Shown: positions 34,401-45,410, numbered from the stretch's first letter. The stretch is DNA of 59,487 nucleotides from CAZEDU01 sp964511185 (GCA_964511185.1 CAZEDU010000013.1:1-59487); one strand, 5' to 3'. Made by a program: numbers and translations. Notes: generated from the letters alone by a model not told the origin.

Positions 34401-37400
34401 TCGAGCAGGTCGGGGATCTTGTTCTGCTTGGCGAGCAGCTTGCCGATCTGGTCGAGCGCCTCGGCGTCGGTCGGCTCGAGGCCCAGGACCTGGTTCCAGC
34501 TCTCCACCGCCTCGTCCGGCTCGCCGGTCTTCGCCTGCAGCCGCGCCAGCGCGCGGTAGAGCTGCACCCGCGCCTTCTCGCCGGCGGCCTTGACCGCGAC
34601 TTCGGCGAGCAGGGCCTTCAGCTCGTCGGTGGCGTCCGCCCCTTCGACCAGGAACAAGCACAGCTCGAGCGACCGCTCGTCGTCGGGCACCTCGCGGAGC
34701 GCCCGCGTGGCCGCGAGGAAGGCCATCTCGGGGTTCTCCATCTTGGTGGAGTACAGCTCGGCCACTTTGCGAAGGAGCGCCGCCTTCTCCTGCGGCACCG
34801 TTTCGGCGGACGCCTGTGACTCCAGCATCTGCACCGCCTTCAAGAAGTCCCCTTGATTCGCGAAGACAGGTTCCAAGGCCTGTGCCGCCTCTCCCCGCAG
34901 TGGGCTCTCGGAGCGAGCCATTTCTTCCAGCGCGCCCACAGCGGCGGGATGCGCCGGGCGCTTGGCGAGTACTTCCTGGTATAGCGTCAACGCCCCGCGC
35001 GGGTCGTTGAGCCGCTGCAGCTTGAGCCGTCCCAACCGGACGACGAGATCGAGCGCCTCTTCGGTCGCGCCGCGCCGCTCGGCGAGCTGAATCTCCTTGT
35101 CGAACAGGAGCGCCAGCTCTGGGTAGCGCTCCGTCTCCGACAGGAGACGGCCGAGCAGCTTCATCGCGTTCACGTCGTCCGGCTTGACCTCGAGGATCTC
35201 CTGGTAACAGCGGGCCGCGGAGGCCTTGTCGGCGAGCGTGTCCTCGGCGAGCTGGGCGAGCTCGAAGAGCAGGTTCAGCTTGGCGCTCTCGTTCTGCTCC
35301 AAGTCCGCCTGGCGCTTCATCACCGCCGCGAGCTCTTTGAAGGCGCTCATCTTGCGGTACAGCCGCGCGAGCGCGTCGAGCACGAAGCCGTTGTCGCTGT
35401 CGCGGCGGAGCACTTCGGACCAGGCGCGCGCCGCGAGCTCGGGGCGGTTCAAGCGGTCGGAGTACAAGACCGCGAGCCGGCGCCAGAGCTCCTCCTGCAG
35501 GTCGTCGTGCAGGCCGCGCTCGAGCAGATCTTCGTAGGCGGCGGCGAGCTCTTCGAACGCGCCGATGTCAGCGCCGATGCGCTCGAGCTCTTCGCGGGCC
35601 TGCGCGTCCTCCGGGCTCTCGGCGTAGGCGCGCAGCCGCGCGGCGAAGGCGAGCGACTTCTGCCCGAGCGCCTCGCGCAGCGAAGCAATTTCAGCGAGCA
35701 GCGGCTTTCGGCCGGCCGGGTCGGCCACCTGGAGCCTGAGCTCGAGCACCTCGACCAGCTTCTTCAGGTCGTTCTGGGCGCGGTAGTGCGGCTCGAGCAG
35801 CCGCGCGGCCTCCACGCGCACCGCCTCGGCCGACAGGAGCCGCTCGAGGCCCGCCAGCGCGGCCGGCTCGCCGCTCACCCGCTCGAGCGCGCGGGCGTAG
35901 CCGGCGAGCGCCTCGGCGTATTGGCCTTCGCGCTCCACCAGCTGCGCGCGCCGGAGCAGGTAGCCCGCCTGGGCGTTCGCGTCCTGCGCCGCCTCCGCCA
36001 GCTGCCCGAGCACGTCGGCCTGCTCGAGCAGGCGCTTGGCGCGGCCGAGCAGCACATCGAGCTCGACGAGCCCGACGACGCCGCGGCCAATCGCGTGCGC
36101 CGACTTGAAGGCCTCGATCGCCGCCGCGTCGTTGCCGGCCTGCTCGTACGCCTCTCCGGCCTTGAGGAGCAGCCCCAGGCGCTCTTGGGGGTCGGACGTC
36201 AGCTGCGCCTTCTTGGCGTAGACGTCGCTCAAGTCCTTGGCGTTCTGGGTGCGCTCGAGCACGCGGCCCAGGGCGTCGAGCGCCTGCCGGTCCTGCGGAG
36301 ACTCCTCGAGCAGCTCGCGCCACAGCCGCGCCGCCTCGTCCACCTGCCCCAGCTGCTCGCGCAGCTCGGCGGCGCGGCGCAGGAGCGGCGCGATGTTGTC
36401 GTCGCCCGGGAGCAGCTCGCTCGCCGTCGTCTCGTAGATCTCCGCCAGGTCCTCGAACGAGCCGGTCTCCTTCGCGAGCCGCTCCAGGTCGGGGCGCACG
36501 CCCTCGCGATCGAAGCCGTCGGCGAAGGCCTTGAGCGCGGCCATGAACGCGGCCTGCGGCTGGCCCAGGTCGCGCTCGTAGATCGCGCGGATCTCGGACG
36601 ACAGCCGCGCCCGCTCCGAAGAAGAGGCGCCTTCCATTCTCGCTTGACGCAGCTCGATGCGGTGCGCGTGGTCGCCGCCCCGGCCCAAGGCCAGGTCGAG
36701 CACCTCCATCGCGGCCATGCTCTCGGCGCCGCCGCCCTTCGCGAGCGCCTCGAGCGCGCCGCGGGCGCCGGGGTGCGAAGGGTCCTCGTCGAGGATCTGC
36801 CGGTACAGCTGCAGCGCGCCGGCCGGATCCGCGAGCCGCTGCTCGCGCAGCTGGGCCAGGCGAAACGCCAGCTCGCGGCCCTGCGGGCTCTGCCCTTCCT
36901 GGTTCCTGCGCAGCTCGAGCGCGAAGGCGAGCTCCTGCGGCTTGTCGAGCTCCAGGTAGAGGCGGTCGAGCGCGGTGGCCGCCTCGCGGTCGAGCGGGTC
37001 GCGGCCGGCGATCTGCCGCCAGCTGGCCGCCGCGCTCTCCTTGTCCATCAGGCGCTGCTCGTGGAGGAGCGCCGCCTCGCGCCAGAGCGCGACCTTCTCG
37101 GCGGTGTCCGGCTCGAGCGAGGCGAGCCGCTCGAGCACGTCGGCGAGCGCGGCCCACTCCTCGTTCGCGCGGTGCAGGCGCAGCAGCGAGCGCAGCGCGT
37201 CCAGGTTCTTCGGCTCGCGCTCGAGCACCTTGCGCAGCGCCGAGACGGCGTGCGCGCGGTCGTCCAGCTTCTTCTCGTAGACCTCGGCGAGATCGCGCCA
37301 GAGCGGGACCTCGGCCGCCCCCAGCCCGCCCTCGAGCAGCTCGGAGACCACCTCGGCGTAGCTGTCGAGCGCGTCGGCCTCCTCCGCCGCCTGACGGGTC

Positions 37401-40400
37401 GCCGCGCGAATCTGCGGGTCGGAGGGGCTCAGGCGCAGCGCGTTGAGCAGCGCGGCGAACGCCTGCTCCGGCTGCCGCAGGTGCTGGGCGTGCAGCGCCG
37501 CCGCCTCGCGGAGCGCCTGGACCTTCTCGTTCGCGTCGGTCGACGCCTCGGCGACCGCGTGGAGCGCCGCCGCCTGCTTGCGGTGGTCCTTCACCGCGGC
37601 GAACGCCGGCGCCAGCGCCCGCGCCGCATCGGCGCGCAGGGCGGGGTCCGCCAGGAGCTGCTCCAGCGCGCTCAGCGCGTCCGGGTCGGTCGGCTTGGCC
37701 TTGAGCACGTCGCGGTAGCGGCGCATCGCCTCGGCGCGGTCCCCCAAGGTCGACTCGAGCAGCTTGGCGCGCTGGATGGACAGCCGGCGGACCGCGTCCT
37801 GATCGCCGGCCTTCTCGGCGGCGGCGATCCGCTTGATCAGCACCTCGGAGAGCTCTTCGTTCCGGCCGGCCAGCGCGTACAGCTCCGCCAGGCGCGCCAG
37901 CTGCGGGCCTTCCTCCAGCCCCGCCTCGATCGCCTCGCGCAGCGCGATCGCGGCCTCGCGCGGACGGCCGGCGTCGGCGTTGAGCTGCGACAGCCCGAGC
38001 AAGAGCACCGGCCGCTCCTCGGGCGTGGTGAGCTGCACGCGCCGCCGGGTGACCTCCTCGCACTCGGCCATTCGGCCCGACTTGGCGAGCAAGGTGCCGA
38101 GCCGATACAGCGTCTCGGCGTCGTCGGGCGACTGGTCGAGCGCGGCCTGCAGCGCCTTGACCGCGTCTTCGAGCGCGCCCGACTCCTCGGACAAGGTCGC
38201 GGCCGCCTGGAAGAGGCTGGCCGAGCGCCCGTCCGGGACCTTCGAGGCCAAGTCGAAGAAGAAGCGTGCCGCCTCGGCCTGCGACGACAGGTCCCGGGCC
38301 AGCCGCATCGCCTCGGCGCGGAAGCTCAAGTCGTTGGGGTCGAGCGAGAGCCCGCGCAGCCGGTACTCGAACGCCGCGCGGCTGTCCATGAGGCGCCGCT
38401 CGCTCACGTCCGCGAGCAGCGAGAGGAGCTCCTTCTGCGCGGCCTGGTCCTTGAGCGTGGACAGCTGCACCAGGAGCGAGGCGACCTGGCGCTGGTGGTC
38501 GCCCGCCTTCGCGTAGTGGGGCGCGAGCGCCTGGGAGATCTCGGCCGGGAACACGCCCTGATTGGCCAGCCGCTCGAGGCCGTTCACCACCGCGGCCGAC
38601 GCGACGCCCTCGGAGAGCAGGTTGAGGTAGAGCCGGGCGGCTTCTTCTCGGCGCCCCAGCCGCTCGGAGTAGAGCTGGGCGAGCCGCTCCCGCCACTCCT
38701 GGCGCTCGGCGGTCGAATCGGCCAGCGCCATCAACCGCTCGGCGACGGTCGCCACCTCTTCCCACTGCCCCATCGCGGCGCAGGTGGCGCCGAGCTTTCG
38801 CCAGATCGCCGTGTCCTCGGGCCGCAGCTTCAGCATGCGGCGATAGACCGAAGCCGCCGCCGCCGGATCCGCGGCGGAGCCTTCGAGCCTGCGCGCCTCG
38901 GTCTCGAGCGCGGGCCACTCCGCGTCGGGCGACGGGACCTCGGCCGCGGCGGAGCGCTTCAGCGCCTCGAGCGCCTCGACCGCGGCGGGATCTCCCGGCG
39001 AGCGCTTGATCACCTCTTGCCACGCGGCCTCGGCCTCGGCCGGGCGCGCCAGCGGGCTCTGTAAGAGCTGGGCGAGCCGCCGCCACAGCTCGAGCGCCGC
39101 GGGCCCTTCGGCCACCTGCGCGGCGCGGCGGAGCGCCACCGCGAGCTCCGCGGGGACCTGCGCCTTCTCGGCCGACGCGACGACCTGGCCGAGCAGCAGC
39201 GGCCGCGAGGGCGCCAGGGTGAGCGCGAGCGCGAGCGCGTCGAAGGCGCCCTTGGCGTCGTCCTTCTCGTCGAAGAGCATCGCCGCGCTCTCGAGCAAGG
39301 CGAGCCGCTCGTTCAAGGGGCGCGGCGCGTGGGCGGCGAGCTCGAGCAGCTCGGCCACGCCCGCCGGCTGCTCGTCCTCGATGAGGACGCGCGCGAGCCG
39401 AAACGCGGCGACGGCGCAGGCCGGATCGAGGTGGAGCGCCGCCTCGAGGTGCTTCTTCGCGCGCGCGGTGTCCTTGAGCGGCTCCAGGCACAGCTCGGCC
39501 ACGCGCAGGCGCAGCGACACCTGCGCGCTCTTTTGCTTGAGCGTGGCCAGGTACGCCTCGAACAGCGCGACGCCCTGCTCCCCTTGCCCGGCCTCGATGA
39601 GCAGCTCGGCGGCGAGGCTCGCGGCGTCGGCGCGCGACGGGTCGAGCTTGGCGGCCTTCGAGAAGCTCTTGAGCGCGCCCTCGCCGTTCCCCAGGCGCGC
39701 GAGGCACGCCATGCCGGCGCGGAGCCACAGGTCGACCTGGCTGCTCTTGTCCTTCGCCTCGCCCGCGAGCTTCTCGAGCGCGGCGACGTACGGCTTGAAG
39801 TCGTTCCTGCGCTCCGCCTGCCGCTCGAGCAGCTGCAGCGCCTCTGGCATCGCCGGCGCGAGCAGCAGGCAGCGGTCGAGCGCCTCTTGGTACTTCGGGC
39901 TGTCCGACTCGAAGTCGGCGTAGAGCTTGGCGACCAAGAGCGACAGCTGCGCCGCCTTCTTGCGATCGCGCTCCTCGAGCGAGGCGGCCTTGAGCGCACG
40001 GGCCCGTTCGCGCCAGGTGTGCTCGAGCTTGCCGATGGCGGCGCGGACCTTCTCGATGCGCGGGTGCGCGGGATCGAGCGCCTTGGCCGACTCGAGCGCC
40101 TTGAGCGCGATTCCTTGCGCGGTCGGATCATCCAGCAGCCGCTCGGCGAGGCCGACGTACTCCTCGGAGAGCTCCTTGCCGCCGATGGCGGCGCGCTCGC
40201 GCTCCAACGACTCGAGCGCCGACAGGTAGCGGCCTTCGGCGAGCAGCAGCGTGCGGGCCTTGGCGAAGGCGCGCCGCTCCCGCGGGTCGGCGCGGCTGGC
40301 CAGCTGGCTCGCGAGCACCGCGCGCTCTTTTCGAAGGAGCTTCGTCTCGTAGAGCTCGGCGGCCTTCAGGTACAGCGCGGCGGCTTCGGGGCCGCTGCTC

Positions 40401-40744
40401 GACGCGGCGAGCTGCTCGAGCACCTCGGCCAAGGCGGCGTGGTCTTGCCGCTGCTCGTAGAGCGTCCGCAGTCCCGCCATCGCCTCGCGCGAGAGCGGCG
40501 CGAAGACGAGCGCGCGGCGCAGGAGCGTCTCCGCCAGGTCCACGTTCTTCAGACGGTCGCGCGCCAGCTCCCCCGCACGGGCGAGCAGATGGCCCGCCTC
40601 GTCGCGCGAGGGCACAGCCTTCGCGCGCCCCGCGTAGAGGCGGATCAGCTCTTCGACCCGACCGGCCTTTTCTAGCGAGGCCTCGACCTCAACGAAGGGC
40701 TTCTCCTCCGACTTGGCGCGAGGGCGAACCGTCTGAGTTGTCAT
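28464..40744 (-). CDS. gltI: Giant TPR gliding-motility protein GltI (AgmK)
   Basis: This is one reading frame of about 4,090 codons, interrupted only by ten Ns. Nearly the whole chain is degenerate TPR repeats of about 34 residues (for example AAIDAYAQALEFDPKNRLAV), so over one hundred repeats are likely. There is no signal peptide at the N-terminus (MTTQTVRPRAKSEEKP), so it is probably cytoplasmic, as proposed for AgmK. The last 350 residues lose the repeat and form a separate domain, ending DLMVFALSEDLHALRVAVGT and QVEVQVRR. In M. xanthus AgmK (GltI) is likewise a giant TPR protein encoded just before agmX (gltJ). Apparent frame change at the gap is explained if the true gap is not ten bases. 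A 182-base spacer separates it from gltJ. Confidence 0.9.
31838..31847. other. Assembly gap (10 Ns) inside gltI
   Basis: Ten undetermined bases interrupt gltI. Coding frames on the two sides do not match across ten bases. TPR spacing (the repeat upstream ends EAEAALRRILEFDP, the one downstream AAIDAYAQALEFDP, each 14 residues) predicts that eight bases are missing. That would restore AAGAYL plus three residues plus LDLEP in register and give a 4,092-residue protein. Confidence 0.9.
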
Positions 40745-40832
40745 GGGTTTGGAGGCTCTAGACTCTATCGCCGGTGCGCCAGATCCCGCAATGGATGCTG
40801 ACGTCCAAACCTATGGAAAGATTGGTGTTCCG

Positions 40833-42599
40833 CTACGCGTGCTCTTCGGCCTCAGAGACGTCGGCGGGCGGCGTAGGCGCAGGTGTGGCGGGGGGTGGCA
40901 GGGCTGCCACCCGCTCGGCGTTTTCCTTATCGCCGGCGCGGTGGAACAGCTCGACCGCCTTGGGGTGCTGGCCGAGCGCTTCGGCCAGCTCGGCCGCCTT
41001 CTGCCACTGGCCGAGCTGCTCGTAGAGGGGCAGCGCCTTGTCCTTGCGCTCCGCGCGCTCCCAGGTCTCGGCCGCGGCGGGGACGTCGCCCAAGGTCTCG
41101 AGCCAGCGGGCCTTCGCGCCGAGCCGGTTCTCCGCCTCGGCGGCGGCCATCTCTTTCTGGGCGAGCGCCTGGGCCTCGTCGTTGAACCCGAGCTTCTGCA
41201 AGAAGCGGTAGGCCTTCGGCCCCGGCAGCGGCGCGAGCGCCTCGATCGCCTGGGTGCGCATGCCCGCGCTGGCCAGGATCGTCGCGGCGCCGAGCCGATC
41301 GCCCCGCTCGACGAGGTGCGCCACCTCGCGGTCGCGCATGCGGTTGGCGTTGACCGGGTCCTTCGCGCGCTCGAACGCTTTTCGCGCCGCGGAGAACTTC
41401 CCGGCGCGCTCCCACGCGAGCGCCGCCTGATCGAACTGGCGCGCGCGCTCGTAGAGCTTCGCCACGCCCTCGAAGTTGCCGGCGGCGACGTAGTGCTCCA
41501 TGAGCAGCTCGTAGGCCTGCGCCTTCTCGAGCGTGGGGATCACCTCTTCCGGCTGGAGGGTGCCCCAAAGCCGCTTGGCGACGTCGGCCAGGCCGCCCGC
41601 CGCGGCGGCGCGAATCGCCGACTTGATGTCGGTGCCGATCTCGAACAAGCGGGCCGCTTCGACGAACGAGCCGTTCTTCTCGTGAATGCGCGCCGCGTCG
41701 CGGGTGCGGCCCGACTCTTCGAGCACCAAGGCCTGTTGCTTCCAATCGCCCGCGTGCTCGGGCGCCTTCGGGCCGCGCTCGCGCCGCTCGCGCTTCTCGC
41801 CGCGCGGCTTGCGCTCGCCACGCTCCGGCCGGTCAGGCCGCTCCGCGCCGATGTGCTCGGGCTCCGCGCCCGGCTGCCGACCGCTGAGCGTGAAGGCCAC
41901 CTCGGCGCGCTCTTTGTCGCCGACCGCGCGCCAGACCGAGCCGACCAAGAACATCACGTCCTGGTACGCCTCGACCTTCTCCTCTTTCGCCGGCGCCTGG
42001 GGACTCTCCTGCTGGGGGCTCTCCTGCTGGGGACTGTCCCCAACGGGGACTGTCCCCGTGTTGAGAGCGTCCGCCGGAGCCGCCTCAGCCGGAGCCGCCT
42101 CCGCGGCTTGAGCCTCTTGAGTCTCCGGCGCCACTTCAGCGGGCGCTGCCTCCGCCTGCGCCGCCTCCGTCGCCTCTACCTGCGTCGCCTCCGCCGCGGG
42201 CGCCTCGGCAGGCGGCGCCTCCGCTGCAGCCGGCTTGGGCTGTCGCGTGACGCGCAACAGCGTGGTGATCAACCGGCCGCGGGTCGCGATGTCCAGCTCC
42301 GCGATGGACTTCAGCCGGAGCGGCCGCAGCGCGCGAACGATCTCCTCGAGCGGCTTCTTCTGCGAAGCGAAGTCATTCTTGCCGAGCGCCTTCTCGATCG
42401 CGGACAGCTCGTGCACCACCCGGTACGCCGCACCGCCACCGCCGCCTTCCCGGTTTTGCCGATCGCGGCCACCCCGTCCGCCGCGGCCGTCGCGGTGCCC
42501 GCCACGGCCACCGCGATCGCCGCGCGGTCCAGGACCACGGCCTTCACCCGGCCGTGCGCCAGGGCGTCCAAAAGAATGGGTGTCTTTGTTCTGAGCCAC
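40833..42599 (-). CDS. RGG-rich TPR protein of the gliding locus
   Basis: This 588-residue protein is not exported. The first 55 residues are Gly/Arg-rich (GDRGGRGGHRDGRGGRGGRD), like RNA-binding RGG tails. A short helical domain follows (about 60-115, YRVVHELSAIEKALGKNDFA). The Ala/Glu-rich linker (about 120-200) includes the in-frame repeat-encoded NTGTVPVGDSPQQESPQQES. The C-terminal half is TPR-like repeats (about 270-565) with patterns such as NFEGVAKLYERARQFDQAAL and AWERAGKFSAARKAFERA. GTG is the start, with GAGGA just upstream. It sits between gltH and gltI, where M. xanthus also has non-glt-named genes. A role in the motility machine is suggested by position only. Confidence 0.75.
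   Translation of the reverse strand: MAQNKDTHSFGRPGARPGEGRGPGPRGDRGGRGGHRDGRGGRGGRDRQNREGGGGGAAYRVVHELSAIEKALGKNDFASQKKPLEEIVRALRPLRLKSIAELDIATRGRLITTLLRVTRQPKPAAAEAPPAEAPAAEATQVEATEAAQAEAAPAEVAPETQEAQAAEAAPAEAAPADALNTGTVPVGDSPQQESPQQESPQAPAKEEKVEAYQDVMFLVGSVWRAVGDKERAEVAFTLSGRQPGAEPEHIGAERPDRPERGERKPRGEKRERRERGPKAPEHAGDWKQQALVLEESGRTRDAARIHEKNGSFVEAARLFEIGTDIKSAIRAAAAGGLADVAKRLWGTLQPEEVIPTLEKAQAYELLMEHYVAAGNFEGVAKLYERARQFDQAALAWERAGKFSAARKAFERAKDPVNANRMRDREVAHLVERGDRLGAATILASAGMRTQAIEALAPLPGPKAYRFLQKLGFNDEAQALAQKEMAAAEAENRLGAKARWLETLGDVPAAAETWERAERKDKALPLYEQLGQWQKAAELAEALGQHPKAVELFHRAGDKENAERVAALPPPATPAPTPPADVSEAEEHA
41999..42060. repeat. Palindrome pair with linked 15-base tandem repeat, inside a gene
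   Basis: Two GGGGACTGTCCCC palindromes (42029-42041 and 42045-42057) are spaced by AAC. Directly before them are two 15-base copies of a related unit, GGGGACTCTCCTGCT (41999-42013) and GGGGGCTCTCCTGCT (42014-42028). All are read in frame within the RGG/TPR gene. Confidence 0.85.
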
Positions 42600-42662
42600 G
42601 CGCGTCCTCGCTTGAAGCGCGCGGACTTAGCAGGCCCAGGAAGGAAAGCTCAACTCGGCCCG

Positions 42663-43307
42663 CTAGAACGCGTAGCGCAGGTTGGGGGTCGCGGCGATGC
42701 CGATGGACCCGTTCGACGCCAGGAAGGTCCCCAGCACCTCGAGGCCGATGGAGAAGTGGCGAAGCCGTGTGTAGTACTCGACGCCCGGGCCCACGAAGAT
42801 GAGCACGTCGCCATCGGGGAGCAGCGCCTTCGGCGCGAAGAGCGCGTACCCGCCGCCGATGCGCCCGTAAATCCACGTGCGCTTCACGTCCTGCGAGTCG
42901 TTGAAGCCGACCGCGCGCACGCGCGCCGAGGCGCCCGGAATGAGCGAGAAGAAGTCGCCCGACGCGGCGCCGACCGGGTTCGACTTGCCGACGTAGTCCG
43001 AGCCGGCGCGGTTCGCGGTGGCGGCGAGGAACAGGTCGACCGCCACGCGCTCGCCGAAGTCCATGCCGAGCTCGAACTGCGTCATCTGGCCAGGCGAGAA
43101 CGGCTGCCGGCCTCCTGGCAATGCCGGCGGGTTCAGAATGAACCAACCACCGAACGAGAGACCGAAGTGAAAGCCGCGCTCAATCTCGTCGAACTGGACG
43201 GCTTCCTTGTCTCGCACGGCTCGGGCGGGCGCGTCGGCCTTGCCTTGCGCCACAGCCGACGACGAGACGAGGAGCGACAACGCACACAGGGTCGCGAACC
43301 GGGTCAT
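42663..43307 (-). CDS. gltH: Gliding-motility outer-membrane protein GltH (CglE)
   Basis: This 214-residue protein has a signal peptide (MTRFATLCALSLLVSSSAVA). The mature chain reads as a small beta barrel: alternating strands such as GFHFGLSFGGWFILNPPALP, FELGMDFGERVAVDLFLAAT and VGPGVEYYTRLRHFSIGLEV, ending in Phe (NLRYAF) as BAM clients do. In M. xanthus GltH, also named CglE, is an outer-membrane barrel protein of the gliding machine encoded next to gltG. The position here, between gltG and the TPR genes, is the same. It is expected in the outer-membrane ring that contacts the adhesin. Confidence 0.85.
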   Translation of the reverse strand: MTRFATLCALSLLVSSSAVAQGKADAPARAVRDKEAVQFDEIERGFHFGLSFGGWFILNPPALPGGRQPFSPGQMTQFELGMDFGERVAVDLFLAATANRAGSDYVGKSNPVGAASGDFFSLIPGASARVRAVGFNDSQDVKRTWIYGRIGGGYALFAPKALLPDGDVLIFVGPGVEYYTRLRHFSIGLEVLGTFLASNGSIGIAATPNLRYAF

Positions 43308-43366
43308 AAGTGTCGGGAAGGCTACCCCAGCTCCCTTGGATGGTCACCAACGGGCTCGAGAACACC

Positions 43367-43395
43367 GGGGACAGTCCCCGTTGGGGACGGTCCCC
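43367..43395. repeat. Palindrome pair between gltG and gltH
   Basis: GGGGACAGTCCCC (43367-43379) and GGGGACGGTCCCC (43383-43395) are spaced by GTT, in the 100-base gap after gltG. Each unit is a 13-base palindrome and the second has one change at the centre. It is the same element as the pairs at 42.0 and 45.8 kb. Confidence 0.85.
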
Positions 43396-43407
43396 TCGGT
43401 GGGCGGG

Positions 43408-45345
43408 TTATTCGCCCGACGGCTTGAAGAGGAACGGGTAGGTCACCACGACCACGCCGCCGCCCTTCGGCTTCGGGAAGAGCCAGGTGCGCACGCGACC
43501 GGCGACGCACGTCTCGAGCTCGGCGTTGTTCGCGGTCGACTGCGCGACCGACGAGCTCGCCACCGAGCCGCTCGCCGAGATGACGAACTTCACCGCGACC
43601 TTGCCGTTCAGCTTCGGGTAGCGGGTGAGCTGGCTCTCGTAGCAGTAGCGAATCTGGTTGATGTTCCGCCGGATGACCTGGCGGATGAGCTCTTTGTCGA
43701 GCGAGCCCATCACCGTGGGCTCCGACGACGTGATGCCGATGTCGGTGCTCTTCTTGCCGCCGAGCACGCCGACACCCGAGCCGTAAGCGCCGGTGCCGCC
43801 GCCGCGGCCCTTGGTGCCGATGCCGCCGATGCCGATGGTGTCACCCACGCCGCCGCCGCCCGAGCCCGAGCCGCGCAGGCCCAAGCCGCCGAAGCCCTGC
43901 GCGTCGCCAGGCGCGGCGCCGAACATGTTGCCCATCGCGGCCTTCAGCTCACCGCCCAGGCCGTTGTGACCGAAGATGGTGGAGATGCCGCCGCCGCCCG
44001 AGCCGAAGACCTTCTGCACGAGCATGCGCGCCTGATCTTTGTTGTTCGGGTCGCCCTTGGGCGCCGCGTGGGCGGAGCGCTTGGGCGCGTCCTTCTTGCC
44101 CATCTGGCCTTCGTCGCCGCGGTGCTTGGCGGCCATCTCGCCCTGCTCCTGCTTCTGGCGGCTCAAGCGCTCCAGCAGCGGGTTCTTCTGAACCTCGGGC
44201 GGCTTGATGATGAGCTTGGCGATACGGGCCTGGTTGCCCGACAGCTCGTCTGCGTACTCGTCGCCCTCGCGCTCGCGGTTCATCGCGGTGATCACGAAAG
44301 CGCCCGCGAGGAAGAACAGCACGAGGAAGATGTTGAGCGCCGTGTAGTCGATGGTCTCGGCGAACGGCACGAAGACCGGCTTGGGCACCGGCTGGAAGAA
44401 GACCTCGATGGTGACGCCGCCCATGTCGACCCAGGCGAAGTCGTCGGACTGGAGCGAGATGGCGTACCCATCGCCGTCGCTCGAGGCCACGCGGCCCTCG
44501 ACGGCTTGCTTGAGATCCATCACCTGCTCGCCGCCGCGGCGGTGCAGCTCGCCGTTCATCTTCTTGGTGAAGCGCAGCGTGAAGCCCTGGTTGTCGCTCT
44601 TGACCACCTCGAACTTGTCGCCGCCGAGCTTGTGATCGCCCATGACGAAGCTCACGCCCGCGGCCGAGCCGACGGAGAACGTCGCCGCGGTGCCCGGCTT
44701 GAAGAAGTGCTCGGCCACCATCTGGTCGCCCCACAGCAGCCGGATCTCGAGGCCGAGTGGACCAGAGCCGCCGCGCCGCGCGGGACGGGCGCGAACGCGC
44801 GCGCCGGACTGCTCGTCTTGAACGGCCGCCGCCGGGGCCGGAGGCGGCTCGACGACCGTGCGCGCGGCGGGCGAAGGCGCCGCGGTCGCGGGCGCCGGCG
44901 AGGTCATGGTGGGCGCCGCCTGCGCCGCCGCCTGCACCGTCGCGGCGAGCGGCATGGTGACCGCCTCGGCCGGGACGGCCTGCGCGATCTTCGTCGGCTC
45001 GTCCGCCGTCTCGGCCACGGTGTGGAGGCCGGTCGCGGCGGCCTCGGTCGCGCTCTCGACCTTGATCACCGTGTTGCCGACCTTGATCTCGTCGCCGATC
45101 GCGAGCGCGCCCTTGTTGACGCGCTTGCCGTTGACGTAGGTGCCCTCGACGCTGCCCATGTCGATGATCGAGAGCGTGCCGTCGGCGGCGACCTCGATCA
45201 CCGAGTGGATGCGAGAGACCTTCTCGTCATCGAGGCACAGATGCGCAGACGACAGCCGACCAATCTTGATGATGTCGCGGTCGTAGTCCTTCGACGCGAC
45301 CAGCTGATCGCCTTTGAAAACGTTGAGCCTCAAGGGGACGGCCAC
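43408..45345 (-). CDS. gltG: Gliding-motility protein GltG (FHA and TonB-like)
   Basis: This 645-residue inner-membrane protein has an FHA domain at its N-terminus (about 22-95, IIKIGRLSSAHLCLDDEKVS then RIHSVIEV and GSVEGTYVNGKRV). An Ala/Pro/Thr-rich cytoplasmic linker leads to one membrane helix (about 330-352, ALNIFLVLFFLAGAFVITAM). The periplasmic part is Gly-rich (GLRGSGSGGGGVGDTIGIGG), and the C-terminus is an AgmX/PglI-type TonB-like domain (about 545-645). This plan and location equal M. xanthus GltG, which shares its C-terminal domain with GltJ. GTG is the start, with a perfect AGGAGG seven bases before. The FHA domain suggests control by Ser/Thr phosphorylation (inference). Confidence 0.88.
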   Translation of the reverse strand: MAVPLRLNVFKGDQLVASKDYDRDIIKIGRLSSAHLCLDDEKVSRIHSVIEVAADGTLSIIDMGSVEGTYVNGKRVNKGALAIGDEIKVGNTVIKVESATEAAATGLHTVAETADEPTKIAQAVPAEAVTMPLAATVQAAAQAAPTMTSPAPATAAPSPAARTVVEPPPAPAAAVQDEQSGARVRARPARRGGSGPLGLEIRLLWGDQMVAEHFFKPGTAATFSVGSAAGVSFVMGDHKLGGDKFEVVKSDNQGFTLRFTKKMNGELHRRGGEQVMDLKQAVEGRVASSDGDGYAISLQSDDFAWVDMGGVTIEVFFQPVPKPVFVPFAETIDYTALNIFLVLFFLAGAFVITAMNREREGDEYADELSGNQARIAKLIIKPPEVQKNPLLERLSRQKQEQGEMAAKHRGDEGQMGKKDAPKRSAHAAPKGDPNNKDQARMLVQKVFGSGGGGISTIFGHNGLGGELKAAMGNMFGAAPGDAQGFGGLGLRGSGSGGGGVGDTIGIGGIGTKGRGGGTGAYGSGVGVLGGKKSTDIGITSSEPTVMGSLDKELIRQVIRRNINQIRYCYESQLTRYPKLNGKVAVKFVISASGSVASSSVAQSTANNAELETCVAGRVRTWLFPKPKGGGVVVVTYPFLFKPSGE

Positions 45346-45410
45346 GAGAAGCCTCCTAAAAAGAAAAACCTCAAATCCTTACGACACCCAGAGAGGTGAA
45401 AAGGTTCTGG

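Noticed and set aside
32111..39064. Very long open frames on the plus strand opposite gltI (over 900 and 1,180 codons)
   Set aside because: They are shadows of a GC-rich gene: they are Arg/Leu/Gly-rich, have no recognisable domains, and the opposite strand gives clean TPR protein throughout.
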